A stretch of 64,000 bases of DNA, from contig SCNT01000005.1 in NCBI GenBank assembly GCA_005503165.1, forward strand, positions 86,335 to 150,334. Direction: 5' to 3'. The stretch's first letter is position 1; the number at the start of each line of letters is the position of its first letter. This document shows, piece after piece, positions 32,534 to 41,453 of this stretch. The stretch is from Sphingomonadaceae bacterium 3R27E2-A. Its GTDB lineage: Bacteria > Pseudomonadota > Alphaproteobacteria > Sphingomonadales > Sphingomonadaceae. The notes beneath the pieces are model-generated. The model had not been told where the DNA came from. It made no database searches and saw nothing but the letters and a program-made list of their open reading frames with translations. The position numbers and the translations under genes were made by a program.

Positions 32534-34995
32534 ATCTGCGCGAATACCGTCAGAAGGCCGCCCGGCTCGCCGATCACCTTCCATGGGCGGCGCTTGTCGC
32601 GCCCGGCGTGGTGCTCAACAAGGACGGCAGCTTTTCGCGCGTCCTCAGGTTCCGCGGCCCCGATCTAGAATCCGCCACCGAAGCCGAGCTTGTCGCCGCC
32701 TGCGCGCGGGCGAACAATGTCCTGAAGCGCTTCGGCTCGGGCTGGGCACTCCATTTCGAGGCCGAGCGGCGCGAAGCGCTGGGTTATCCCGACAGCAGCT
32801 TTCCCGATGCGGCGTCGTGGCTGGTCGATGAGGAACGGCGCGCGGCGTTCGAAAGCGCGGGCGCGCATTTCGAGAGCCGCTATTATCTGACGCTCACCTT
32901 CCTGCCTCCGCCCGATCAGGCGGACACGGCGGGCCGAGCGCTGGTCGAGCGCAGCGACGACGCGAAGGGCCGCGACTGGCGACAAGCGCTTGCCGGCTTC
33001 ATCGCCGAGACGGATCGCGCGCTTGACCTGTTCAGAGGCTTCATGCCCGAGGTGCGCGCGCTCGGCGACAGCGAAATGCTGACCTTTCTCCACGGTGCGA
33101 TCTCCGCGCGCCGCCATGTCGTCGCCGTGCCCGAAACGCCCATCTATCTGGACGGGCTGCTGGCCGACACGCCGCTGACCGGCGGGCTGGAGCCGATGCT
33201 GGGCGACCAGCATCTGCGGACGCTGACCATTCTCGGATTTCCGAACGCGAGCCGTCCCGGCATCCTCGACGGACTCAACCATGAGGATTTTGGCTATCGC
33301 TGGGTGACGCGCTTCATTGCGCTCGACAAGACCGACGCAACCAAAGCGCTCACTCGCCTGCGGCGGCAGTGGTTCAACAAGCGCAAGTCGATCACCGCGC
33401 TGCTGCGCGAAGTCATCTACAACCAGCCGGTCCAGCTTCTCGACAGCGATGCCGACAACAAGGTGGTCGATGCCGACCTGGCCTTGCAGGCGCTCGGCGG
33501 CGATCATGTCGCGTTCGGCTATCTGACGACGACGATCACCGTTGCCGATATCGACCGCGCCCGCGTCGAGGAAAAGGTCCGCGCGGTCGAGCGCATCGTC
33601 AACGGGCTCGGCTTCACCTGCATCCGCGAGGGCATGAATGTGGTCGAGGCGTGGCTGTCGAGCCTGCCGGGCCATGTCTATGCGAACGTCCGGCAACCGA
33701 TCGTCCACACCCTGAATCTCGCGCATCTCATGCCGCTGTCCTCGGTATGGGCAGGACCGGCGCGTAATCCGCATCTCGACGGTCCGCCGCTGCTTTATGC
33801 GGAAACCAGCGGCTCGACGCCGTTCCGTCTCAGCACGCATGTCGGCGACGTCGGTCATATGCTGATCGTCGGACCCACCGGGGCCGGAAAGTCGGTGCTG
33901 CTCGCAATGCTCGCGCTTCAGTTCCGGCGATATCCAGACTCCCAGGTCTATGTCTTCGACAAGGGATTTTCGGCGCGCGCGGCCGTGCTGGCGATGGGCG
34001 GCGCGCATCACGCGCTCGGGCTTGGCGGCGAGAGCGGTCATGCCGATGACGAGGGCGGGCGAACGATCGCCTTCCAGCCGCTGCGCCACATCGATCGCTC
34101 CAACGAACGAGCCTGGGCGGCCGAATGGATCGGCGCGCTGCTCGCCCATGAGAAAGTACTGGTCACACCCGAGATCAAGGAGGCCGTCTGGTCGGCGCTC
34201 ACCAATCTCGCGACTGCCCCGATCGAGGAACGCACGCTCACCGGCCTGTCGCTGCTGCTGCAATCGGCACCGCTGCGATCGGCGCTCACGCCCTATACGC
34301 TCGAAGGACCGTTCGGCCGCCTGCTCGACGCCGCCGAAGACGATCTAGCGATCGCCGACGTGCAGTGCTTCGAGACTGAAGCGCTGATGGGGCAGGCGGG
34401 CGTCGTTGCGCCCGTGCTGACCTACCTGTTCCACCGGCTCGAAGAGCGCTTCACCGGGCGGCCGACGCTTCTCGTACTGGATGAAGCCTGGGTGTTCCTC
34501 GACCACCCGCTGTTCGCCGCGCGCATTCGTGAGTGGCTGAAGGTGCTGCGCAAGAAGAACGTCAGCGTCGTGTTCGCGACACAGAGCCTAGCCGATATCG
34601 CCGACAGCACGATCGCGCCGGCCATCATCGAAAGCTGTCCGCAGCGCATCTTGCTGCCCAATGATCGGGCGATCGAGCCGCAGGGCCAGACGGCCTACGT
34701 CCGCTTCGGTCTCAACGCGCGCCAGATCGAACTGGTCAGCCGCGCGACGCCCAAGCGGCAATATTATCTGCAATCAGCGCGCGGCAACCGGCTGTTCGAG
34801 CTTGGGCTAGGCCCGATCGCGCTGGCGTTGTGCGGCGCGTCCGATCCCGACAGCCAGAAGCGCATAGACGCGGTGCTGGCCGAAAAGGGCCAGGCCGACT
34901 TCGCCGCGACCTTTCTCTCCCAAGCCGGCCTCGATTGGGCGGCCGACCTGCTTGGGCGTCACCCTGCCGCCCGCCCCCCAGAAGACAAGGAGTAA
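32527..34995 (+). CDS. trbE: TrbE, VirB4-type ATPase
   Basis: Largest ATPase of the type IV secretion system, 822 residues, which extracts pilin and energises the channel. ATG 32527 (MLNLREYRQKAARLADHLPW) lies inside trbD; the open frame extends upstream across trbD but is a shadow there. Walker A GPTGAGKSVLL, Walker B TLLVLDEAWVFLDHP and the late motif FATQSLADIADS are intact. Confidence 0.96.
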   Translation: MLNLREYRQKAARLADHLPWAALVAPGVVLNKDGSFSRVLRFRGPDLESATEAELVAACARANNVLKRFGSGWALHFEAERREALGYPDSSFPDAASWLVDEERRAAFESAGAHFESRYYLTLTFLPPPDQADTAGRALVERSDDAKGRDWRQALAGFIAETDRALDLFRGFMPEVRALGDSEMLTFLHGAISARRHVVAVPETPIYLDGLLADTPLTGGLEPMLGDQHLRTLTILGFPNASRPGILDGLNHEDFGYRWVTRFIALDKTDATKALTRLRRQWFNKRKSITALLREVIYNQPVQLLDSDADNKVVDADLALQALGGDHVAFGYLTTTITVADIDRARVEEKVRAVERIVNGLGFTCIREGMNVVEAWLSSLPGHVYANVRQPIVHTLNLAHLMPLSSVWAGPARNPHLDGPPLLYAETSGSTPFRLSTHVGDVGHMLIVGPTGAGKSVLLAMLALQFRRYPDSQVYVFDKGFSARAAVLAMGGAHHALGLGGESGHADDEGGRTIAFQPLRHIDRSNERAWAAEWIGALLAHEKVLVTPEIKEAVWSALTNLATAPIEERTLTGLSLLLQSAPLRSALTPYTLEGPFGRLLDAAEDDLAIADVQCFETEALMGQAGVVAPVLTYLFHRLEERFTGRPTLLVLDEAWVFLDHPLFAARIREWLKVLRKKNVSVVFATQSLADIADSTIAPAIIESCPQRILLPNDRAIEPQGQTAYVRFGLNARQIELVSRATPKRQYYLQSARGNRLFELGLGPIALALCGASDPDSQKRIDAVLAEKGQADFAATFLSQAGLDWAADLLGRHPAARPPEDKE

Positions 34996-35001
34996 TTTCC
35001 C

Positions 35002-35754
35002 GTGCCCCGTATCCCTATCCGCAAATATGCGTGCCTCTCTGCTCTCGCGCTCGGCGCCGTCGGCTCGCTCGGTATCGGCATCGCGTTGACCTCGACGCCC
35101 GTCGCGGCCCAGCTCAGCGTGTTCGATCCATCGAACTATTCGCAAAACCTGCTCACCGCCGCGCGCACGCTCGCCCAGATCAATAACCAGATCCAGAGCC
35201 TCCAGAACGAAGCGCAAATGCTGATCAACCAGGGCAAAAACCTCACCAGGATCGATTTCCCGCAACTTCAGGAGCTTCGCCAGCGCCTCCAGCAGATCGA
35301 CCAGCTCATGGGCCAGGCGCAGGGCGTCGACTTCCGCATCGATCAGCTCGACGAGCGCTTCCGCCAGCTCTACCCGCAGGAGTTCGATCAGGTGTTCCGC
35401 CGCGATCAGCGTGTGGCTCGCGCACGCGATCAACTCGATACCGCAATGTCCGCGTTTCGCCAGACGATGGGGGTCCAGAACCGCATCGTCGACAACGTAC
35501 GGAGCGACACGCAGGCGCTCGCCGACATCGTCGCGCGCAGCCAGGGCGCGGAAGGCTCGCTTCAGGCGCAGCAGGCCACGAACCAGCTTCTCGCGCTCAC
35601 CGCCAAGCAGCAGCTCCAGCTTCAGCAAATGATGGCGGCGCAGTTCCGGGCGGAATCGGTCGAGCAGGCGCAGCGGGGCCAGATCGCGCGCGAGGCACGC
35701 GAGTCAACGCGCCGCTTCCTCGGCGACGGCAAGGCTTACACGCCACGCCAATGA
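35002..35754 (+). CDS. trbJ: TrbJ, VirB5-type pilus-associated protein
   Basis: Periplasmic protein of 250 residues at the pilus tip or base. GTG start at 35002, signal peptide ending near STPVAAQ, then a long helical, Gln-rich chain (ARTLAQINNQIQSLQNEAQ, QQLQLQQMMAAQF). Six bases after trbE. No trbK-like entry-exclusion lipoprotein gene follows in the 135-bp gap to trbL. Confidence 0.92.
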   Translation: MPRIPIRKYACLSALALGAVGSLGIGIALTSTPVAAQLSVFDPSNYSQNLLTAARTLAQINNQIQSLQNEAQMLINQGKNLTRIDFPQLQELRQRLQQIDQLMGQAQGVDFRIDQLDERFRQLYPQEFDQVFRRDQRVARARDQLDTAMSAFRQTMGVQNRIVDNVRSDTQALADIVARSQGAEGSLQAQQATNQLLALTAKQQLQLQQMMAAQFRAESVEQAQRGQIAREARESTRRFLGDGKAYTPRQ

Positions 35755-35889
35755 GCTGAGGCAGGCGAGGACCGCGCCCCCAGCTCCCCCCGGTCCGAAC
35801 CTGTCTCGTCGCGGGGGCCGTAGGGCTTGCCCCTCTCATGGCCGCCGGTCCCCGCGACACCTTTCAACTTCAAGCAGGAACCCGCCCAT

Positions 35890-37197
35890 ATGGATGACCT
35901 GAATGTCATCGATCAGTTCATGGAGGCCTTCGCCTCCTACATCGACAGCGGGTTCGGCCTGTTGGGCGGTGACGTCGGTTTCCTGACCACGATCCTGATC
36001 GGCATCGACATCACTCTCGCCGGGCTGTTCTGGGCGCTCGGCGGCGAAGACGACGTCATCGCCAAGTTCCTCAAGAAGATCCTCTATGTCGGCGTCTTCG
36101 CCCTGATCCTCAACAGCTTCTCGACACTGTCCGATATCATCTTTCGCAGCTTCGCCGGCCTCGGCCTCACCGCAGGGGGCAGCGCGATTACGGCTGACGA
36201 TTTATTGCGACCCGGCAAGCTGGCCGGGACCGGCTTCGAGGCAGCATGGCCGCTCCTCGAGCAGGCGAAGGAGTTGGTTGGCCCGATCGCCTTCTTCGAC
36301 AATTTCATCGAGATCGCCGTGCTGGTGATCGCCTGGGTCGTCGTCATCGCCGCCTTTTTCATCCTCGCGATCCAGCTTTTCATCACAATCCTCGAATTCA
36401 AGCTCACTTCGCTCGCCGGCTTCGTGCTCGTGCCCTTTGCGCTGTGGAACCGCACGTCGTTCCTCGCCGAACGGGTGCTCGGGAACGTCGTCAGTTCGGG
36501 CATCAAGGTCATGGTGCTCGCGGTCATCGTCGGCATCGGCTCTAACTATTTCGCCGACTTCACCAGTGCGATCACCGGCGACGAGGTGTCGATCGAACAG
36601 GCCGTGTCGCTGATGCTCGCGAGCCTCGCGATCTTTGGCCTCTCCATCTTCGGCCCGGGAATCGCATCCGGCCTCGTCGCCGGCGCGCCGCAGCTCGGCG
36701 CCGGATCGGTGATCGCCACTACCGCGCTTGCCGGCGGAGGTCTTGCGATGGCAGGCGCTGGCGCCGTCGGCGCGGCACGCGGTCTCGCGGGGGCCGGTCT
36801 CGGCGCGATCCGCGCCGGTACATCGATGGGGTCTGCCGCATCCACCGCCTACAAGCTCGGGCAGGAAACCTCGGGCTCGACCAGCGTCGGCGCGGGCCTC
36901 GGCGGCGTTGCGACCGCCATGCGCGGCGCGGCTGCCAACCGGATGAGCGGCGGTCTCGGCGTTAGCGCTGCCGCCGATCGTGGGCAGCGCGCCGCATGGG
37001 AAGCAGGAAGCACCCGTGCCGGCGGCGGCGCCCCCGCAGCCGCGCCGACAGGCGCAGCTGAAGGAACACCCGCCTGGGCGCAGAAGCTTCATGCCAGCCA
37101 GAATGCTCGCCACCGCCGTCAGATGGCGATCCACGCAATCCAGGGCGGCGACCGCGGCGGCGCTGGCGCCACTCCAGACATCAAGGAAAGGGACTGA
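35890..37197 (+). CDS. trbL: TrbL, VirB6-type membrane protein
   Basis: Polytopic inner-membrane channel component, 435 residues. ATG 35890 (MDDLNVIDQFMEAF) starts the conserved sequence; an in-frame ATG at 35827 lacks a ribosome site. Five or six membrane segments lie between about 25 and 285 (for example VGVFALILNSFSTLSDIIF, VVVIAAFFILAIQLFITIL). The last 140 residues are Gly/Ala/Ser-rich and hydrophilic, as usual for TrbL. Confidence 0.93.
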   Translation: MDDLNVIDQFMEAFASYIDSGFGLLGGDVGFLTTILIGIDITLAGLFWALGGEDDVIAKFLKKILYVGVFALILNSFSTLSDIIFRSFAGLGLTAGGSAITADDLLRPGKLAGTGFEAAWPLLEQAKELVGPIAFFDNFIEIAVLVIAWVVVIAAFFILAIQLFITILEFKLTSLAGFVLVPFALWNRTSFLAERVLGNVVSSGIKVMVLAVIVGIGSNYFADFTSAITGDEVSIEQAVSLMLASLAIFGLSIFGPGIASGLVAGAPQLGAGSVIATTALAGGGLAMAGAGAVGAARGLAGAGLGAIRAGTSMGSAASTAYKLGQETSGSTSVGAGLGGVATAMRGAAANRMSGGLGVSAAADRGQRAAWEAGSTRAGGGAPAAAPTGAAEGTPAWAQKLHASQNARHRRQMAIHAIQGGDRGGAGATPDIKERD

Positions 37198-37200
37198 GCG

Positions 37201-38043
37201 ATGAAATTTCGACGCGCATTGCAGCGCTATGGGCGAACGCCCGAACCCGAGACACCCTACCAACGAGCGGGCCAGCTTTGGGATGAGCGTATCGGCTCGG
37301 CTCGCGCACAGGCGAAGAACTGGCGGCTGATGGCCTTCGGCGGCCTGTTCCTGACCACTGGTCTGTCGGGCGCGCTGGTCTGGCAATCGATGCAAAGCCG
37401 CGTCGTGCCCTATGTGGTCGAGGTCGATGCACTCGGGCAAGCACAGGCCGTCGCGCCTGCCGCCAAGGACTATCGGCCGACCGATCCGCAGATCGCATGG
37501 TTCCTCGGCCGGTTCATCACCGGCGTTCGAGCGCGCTCGCTCGATCCGGTATTGATGCGTGAAAACTGGCTATCAGCCTATGATTTCGCGACCGAACGTG
37601 CGTCACTGTTCCTCGGCGAATATGCCCGCACCTCCAATCCGTTCGCCGATGTCGGGCGCAAGACGGTTTCGGTGCAGGTGACGAGCATCGTCCGCGCGTC
37701 AGATACGAGCTTCCAGGTCAAATGGACCGAGCAGCAATATGAGCGGGGAAGCCTCGCCAGCACGTCACGCTGGACGGCGATGCTCACGGTGAAGATCAAG
37801 CCGCCGCGCTCGGCCGATGTGCTCCGAAAAAACCCGCTCGGTCTCTATGTTGACGCGATCGACTGGAGCCGCGAACTGGAAACGCCGCAGGACCGGCCAC
37901 CTTCGCCGCAACCATCGGCCGTGCCCGATCCCGCACAATCACTCCCGGTCGCGCCGCCCGCCGACATTCCGCTGGGCTCGCCGCTCGATCCGACCCTTGC
38001 TCAACCCGCAGCCGCACCATCCCCCGAAAGGACCGACCAATGA
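37201..38043 (+). CDS. trbF: TrbF, VirB8-type protein
   Basis: Bitopic inner-membrane protein of 280 residues: cytoplasmic N-terminus with the family motif TPYQRAGQLWDERIGSA, a membrane segment at about 45-63, then the NTF2-like VirB8 domain (VVPYVVEVDALGQ, DPQIAWFLGRFITGVR). The C-terminal 60 residues are Pro-rich. Three bases after trbL, overlaps trbG. Confidence 0.94.
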   Translation: MKFRRALQRYGRTPEPETPYQRAGQLWDERIGSARAQAKNWRLMAFGGLFLTTGLSGALVWQSMQSRVVPYVVEVDALGQAQAVAPAAKDYRPTDPQIAWFLGRFITGVRARSLDPVLMRENWLSAYDFATERASLFLGEYARTSNPFADVGRKTVSVQVTSIVRASDTSFQVKWTEQQYERGSLASTSRWTAMLTVKIKPPRSADVLRKNPLGLYVDAIDWSRELETPQDRPPSPQPSAVPDPAQSLPVAPPADIPLGSPLDPTLAQPAAAPSPERTDQ

Positions 38044-38891
38044 TCCGTGCCCTCATCCTGGCGGCGAGCGCGATGGCGCTTGCCATGCCCGCCGCTGCGC
38101 AGAGCCGCGAACCCGCGTCACCGACCGCGCGCGTCACTGCCGCCAACCGGGCGGCACTGCGCGAGCCGTCGAGCGCGGGATATATATATGCCGTCCAGGT
38201 CTATCCCTGGGCGGAAGGCGTGCTCTACCGGCTCTATGCCGCGCCCGAGCGCATCACCGACATTGCCTTGCAGCCGGGCGAAACGATTGTGTCCGTCGCC
38301 GCCGGCGACACCGTGCGCTGGACTGTCGGCGATACCACCAGCGGCATCGGCGAAAGCAAGCGCGTGCACATCCTCGTCAAGCCGTTTTCGGCGGGCCTAC
38401 GCACAAACCTTGTCATTGCTACCGATCGCCGGACCTACCATCTCCAGCTCGAAAGCACGCCCGCGACCGCGATGGCGGCGATCTCCTGGACCTATCCACA
38501 TGACGAGCTGATCGCGCTCCGGCGTCAGCGGGATGCAGCCGTGGCGGCGACGCCGATCGCGTCGGGCCTCTCGGTCGAAAGCCTCAACTTCAACTATGCG
38601 ATCTCGGGCGACAAGCCGGCCTGGCGGCCGCTGCGCGCGTTCGACGATGGGCGGCAGACCTACATCGAGTTCTCGCCCGCGATCGCCGTGGGTGAGGCGC
38701 CCCCGCTGTTCGTGATTGGCGAGGATGGCGAGGCCCAGCTCGTCAACTATCGCGTCGCCGGCCGCTATTATGTGGTCGACCGCCTGTTCGGTGTCGCCGA
38801 GCTGCGCCTTGGCGGCAAGAAACAGCAGATTGTCCGTATCACCGCCGCCCAGCCGAAGAGCCGGCAGCGCAAGGCCGGGAGGGGCGCGTGA
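38040..38891 (+). CDS. trbG: TrbG, VirB9-type outer-membrane complex protein
   Basis: Periplasmic protein of 283 residues of the core complex with TrbI. Signal peptide MIRALILAASAMALAMPAAAQ, N-terminal domain with YAVQVYPWAEGVLYRLY, and the C-terminal VirB9 domain (LNFNYAISGDKPAWRPLRAFDDGRQTYIEF-type segment, YYVVDRLFGVAELRLG). Overlaps trbF and trbI by 4 bases each. Confidence 0.95.
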   Translation: MIRALILAASAMALAMPAAAQSREPASPTARVTAANRAALREPSSAGYIYAVQVYPWAEGVLYRLYAAPERITDIALQPGETIVSVAAGDTVRWTVGDTTSGIGESKRVHILVKPFSAGLRTNLVIATDRRTYHLQLESTPATAMAAISWTYPHDELIALRRQRDAAVAATPIASGLSVESLNFNYAISGDKPAWRPLRAFDDGRQTYIEFSPAIAVGEAPPLFVIGEDGEAQLVNYRVAGRYYVVDRLFGVAELRLGGKKQQIVRITAAQPKSRQRKAGRGA

Positions 38892-40126
38892 CCGATCCAA
38901 CCGCTTCTTCCGCGCCGATCGCGGCGCCCAAAGCCGACCCCGAAACGCTCGTTCTGCGCGCGGCGCCGGGCCGCGTCACCCGTTTTCGCCGCGGTGCGAT
39001 CGTCGCCATCGCTGCCGCCGGCTCGACCGCGATCATCGGCGTCGCCTGGCTGGCGCTCAAGCCCGCGACCCTGAGCCTGATCGCACCAAGCGATGAAAAG
39101 CTGGTTGGCGCGAAGGCGCCGCCTGATGCGCTCGCGGGCGCGCCGACGAGCTATGGCGACGTGCCGAAGCTCGGGCCACCGCTTCCCGGTGATCTCGGGC
39201 GGCCGATCCTCGAGCGCCAGCGGCAGCTTGGCGGGATGGTTCCCCCTGACCCCGCTGCCGATGCGGTGAGCCGGGCCGCGCAGGAAGCCGAAGCCGAGCG
39301 CCAGCGCATCGCCGCTGAGCAGAAGGCCGCACGCGAGTCTGGCGTCATGCTGCAATTGGCGGGCGGCGGTCGCGCCGCCGCCCCTGCACCGGTGACTACC
39401 GATGCAAGTGTTCCGCCAGCATCGGCCGAGACTGCCAAGCCGCTCCTCGACCCTGACCGAGATCCTAACGCCCAGGGGCGCAAGAACGAATTGGTCGGCC
39501 GCGCCAATCGCGACGACGACATCAATCCGCACGCGCTGGCGCAGTCCGTATCGCCTTGGATCTTGCAGGCCGGCAGCATCATTGCCGCGAGCCTCATAAC
39601 CGGGCTCAACTCGGATCTTCCCGGGCTCGTCACCGCGCAGATCACGGAGAACGTCTATGACAGTGTGACCGGGCGCGGTCTGCTCATTCCGCAAGGATCG
39701 CGGCTGATCGGCAGCTACGACAGCGTTGTAGCGTTTGGGCAGAGCCGTGCGCTGGTCGTCTGGCAGCGGATCATCCTGCCCGACGGCTCGTCGATTCGTA
39801 TCGACAATGTGCCGGCGACCGATACGCAGGGCTATGCGGGTCTGTCCGACCGGATCGACCGGCATACTTGGCAGCTTCTGAAGGGCGTCGCCCTGTCGAC
39901 ATTGCTGGGCGTCGGCACTGAATTGAGCTTCGGCAGCACCGAAAGCGACCTTGTCCGGGCGATCCGCGAGTCAGCGCAGCAGAGCGGCGCGCGCGCCAGC
40001 GATCAGCTCGTCACGCGCAATCTCAATATCCAGCCGACCTTGCGCGTTCGCCCCGGCTGGCCGCTACGGGTGGTCGTGCACAAAGACATCATATTGCCCG
40101 GACCCTGGGGAGGCCGTCATGGCTGA
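38888..40126 (+). CDS. trbI: TrbI, VirB10-type protein
   Basis: Envelope-spanning protein of 412 residues linking inner-membrane ATPases to the outer-membrane pore. One membrane segment (about 38-57), a Pro/Ala-rich periplasmic linker with a coiled coil (AAQEAEAERQRIAAEQKAA), then the VirB10 C-terminal domain (PWILQAGSIIAASLITGLNSDLPG, GSRLIGSYDSVVAFGQSR). Overlaps the DUF2274 gene by 8 bases. Confidence 0.96.
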   Translation: MTDPTASSAPIAAPKADPETLVLRAAPGRVTRFRRGAIVAIAAAGSTAIIGVAWLALKPATLSLIAPSDEKLVGAKAPPDALAGAPTSYGDVPKLGPPLPGDLGRPILERQRQLGGMVPPDPAADAVSRAAQEAEAERQRIAAEQKAARESGVMLQLAGGGRAAAPAPVTTDASVPPASAETAKPLLDPDRDPNAQGRKNELVGRANRDDDINPHALAQSVSPWILQAGSIIAASLITGLNSDLPGLVTAQITENVYDSVTGRGLLIPQGSRLIGSYDSVVAFGQSRALVVWQRIILPDGSSIRIDNVPATDTQGYAGLSDRIDRHTWQLLKGVALSTLLGVGTELSFGSTESDLVRAIRESAQQSGARASDQLVTRNLNIQPTLRVRPGWPLRVVVHKDIILPGPWGGRHG

Positions 40127-40331
40127 TTTGAAGCTGCCAAGGCTGCCCGATCGGACGCCGGTTAAGATCACGATCAACGTCATGCCGGATCTCATCGAAG
40201 CGCTGAACGACTACGCCGAGGCCTATGAGGCGGCCTACGGCCGACGCGAGTCCGTACCGGACCTCATTCCATTCATGCTTAGCGGCTTCCTGGCGAGCGA
40301 CCGCTCGTTCAGCCGGGCACGTAAGAAATAG
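40119..40331 (+). CDS. DUF2274 domain-containing protein
   Basis: 70 residues, matching DUF2274: MADLKLPRLPDRTPVKITIN and LNDYAEAYEAAYGRRESVPDLIPFMLSGFL. Such genes close the trb operon in these elements; the role is unknown, perhaps a ribbon-helix-helix-like regulator. GGGGAGG ribosome site inside the end of trbI. Confidence 0.9.
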   Translation: MADLKLPRLPDRTPVKITINVMPDLIEALNDYAEAYEAAYGRRESVPDLIPFMLSGFLASDRSFSRARKK

Positions 40332-40335
40332 TCCG

Positions 40336-40569
40336 ATGTCGGCCCGGCAGCCTGCAACGAATGGCGACGACGCGCCCCCGATTGGGCCGATAAGCGTTCG
40401 CATTCCCGACGCAGTACGGATGACGGGGCTCAGCAAATCCAAGATCTACCAGCTCATCGCTTCCGGCGACATCGAGGCAGCCAAGGTCGGCCGTGCAACC
40501 GTGGTGTTTGTCGATAGTCTGCGGTCCTTTCTGCGATCACACTGTAAACAGCCGCGTTCTCGGGCGTAG
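40336..40569 (+). CDS. Excisionase/AlpA-like helix-turn-helix protein at the ICE right end
   Basis: 77 residues: a disordered start, then an HTH_17-type DNA-binding fold (ISVRIPDAVRMTGLSKSKIYQLIASGDIEAAKVGRATVVFVDSLRSFL region, about 22-68). Last gene before the probable attR and only 4 bases after the DUF2274 gene. It may be a recombination directionality factor or a regulator of the absent integrase. A similar fold is encoded at 12231. Confidence 0.85.
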   Translation: MSARQPATNGDDAPPIGPISVRIPDAVRMTGLSKSKIYQLIASGDIEAAKVGRATVVFVDSLRSFLRSHCKQPRSRA

Positions 40570-40707
40570 CAGGGATCGCGCATGTCGGCCTGTCGATATT
40601 TCGGCACGGCCTGTCGCGAAGGGGTAAAATTGGGGGTGGATTGAGCGGAATTATCGGCACGACGATCAAGAACGTTGTTATAAATCAGTATCTTATGTTT
40701 TTCGTGT

Positions 40708-40727
40708 GAATCCCTCCTCCGCTACCA
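40708..40727 (+). other. Candidate attR: tRNA 3'-end-like sequence
   Basis: GAATCCCTC-CTCCGCTA-CCA reads as the end of a T-loop, T-stem, 3' acceptor strand, discriminator A and CCA of a tRNA, but the rest of a tRNA is absent upstream. ICEs integrating into a tRNA 3' end leave exactly such a repeat at the distal junction. The whole tRNA would then lie beyond the left end of the element, outside the window. The tRNA identity cannot be fixed. Confidence 0.55.
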
Positions 40728-40788
40728 TCGCGAATCATTGATAGCCATCCGCGCGGAACCCTCCGCCTTTTGCCGCGCTATCCCGGCG

Positions 40789-41265
40789 ATGGAACTCAAC
40801 GCGCCGATACTCGTCCACTGGATCGACCTCGACCTCCTGTCGCGGCTCGGGGTGGCGGCGGCGCTCGGGTTGTTGCTCGGGCTCGACCGCGAGGTGCGCG
40901 GGCACGAGGCGGGGTTTCGCACGCACGGGCTGATCTGTTTCGCCGCCGCCGCGATGACGGTGTCGATGATTTCGCTCTACGGCCAGATTGGCGGCGACCG
41001 CGCCGATCCGCTGCGTATCTTCGAGGCGACCGGCGCCTTCATTGGCATCATCGGCGCCGGACTGATCGTGTTCAGCAAGGGCCAGGTCAAGAACCTGACC
41101 ACCGCCGCCCATCTATGGCTCGCGGCGGTCATCGGGGTCGCGTGCGGCGCGGCGCAATGGCCGCTCGTCGTGATCGCGAGCGTGATCAGCGTGCTGATGC
41201 TGACCGTGCTGGGTTTCGTCGAGGGCTTCTGGGAGCGACGCCGCGCCAAGCCCGAGGACGAGTGA
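40789..41265 (+). CDS. MgtC/SapB family membrane protein
   Basis: 158-residue inner-membrane protein with four to five membrane segments. The MgtC/SapB signature is clear: LSRLGVAAALGLLLGLDREVRG...AGFRTHGLICFAAAAMT and a GAGLIVFSKG segment in place of the usual GAG-IxF. ATG 40789 starts the conserved part; an in-frame TTG at 40738 overlaps the attR region. Members of the family affect magnesium homeostasis or inhibit F-ATPase. First chromosomal gene right of the ICE. Confidence 0.85.
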   Translation: MELNAPILVHWIDLDLLSRLGVAAALGLLLGLDREVRGHEAGFRTHGLICFAAAAMTVSMISLYGQIGGDRADPLRIFEATGAFIGIIGAGLIVFSKGQVKNLTTAAHLWLAAVIGVACGAAQWPLVVIASVISVLMLTVLGFVEGFWERRRAKPEDE

Positions 41266-41453
41266 GGCGGACGGCTTAATCCAATTGGCGTGGGTTGCGG
41301 CCGCCCACCGTAAAACCTTCGCTTAACCACATGAGTTACAAAATTATTTCGTCCATTAGTCGGTACGGTGACTGCCGACAAAGAGATGGACAGGCCGGGG
41401 GGCGGTTTATATCAGTTGGACTCCTGTGAATGTCGTCGGTGGAGGAGAGACAG

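Larger units (their letters stand above)
9350..40727. mobile_element. Core of an integrative and conjugative element (ICE), right end visible, left end not identified
   Basis: A continuous tra/trb conjugation gene set (traF, transglycosylase, ArdC-like, ParB-like, DUF736, relaxase, traG, trbBCDEJLFGI) with quorum-sensing control genes at the left and excisionase-like HTH genes at both ends. The right end is placed at a sequence like a tRNA 3' end at 40708-40727. The left coordinate is only where the control block begins: no integrase or attL is seen, so the element may include 1-9349 and extend beyond the window. Confidence 0.75.

Noticed and set aside
9350..40727. Integrase or replication gene within the element
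   Set aside because: No tyrosine or serine recombinase, and no replication initiator, can be recognised in any frame between these positions.
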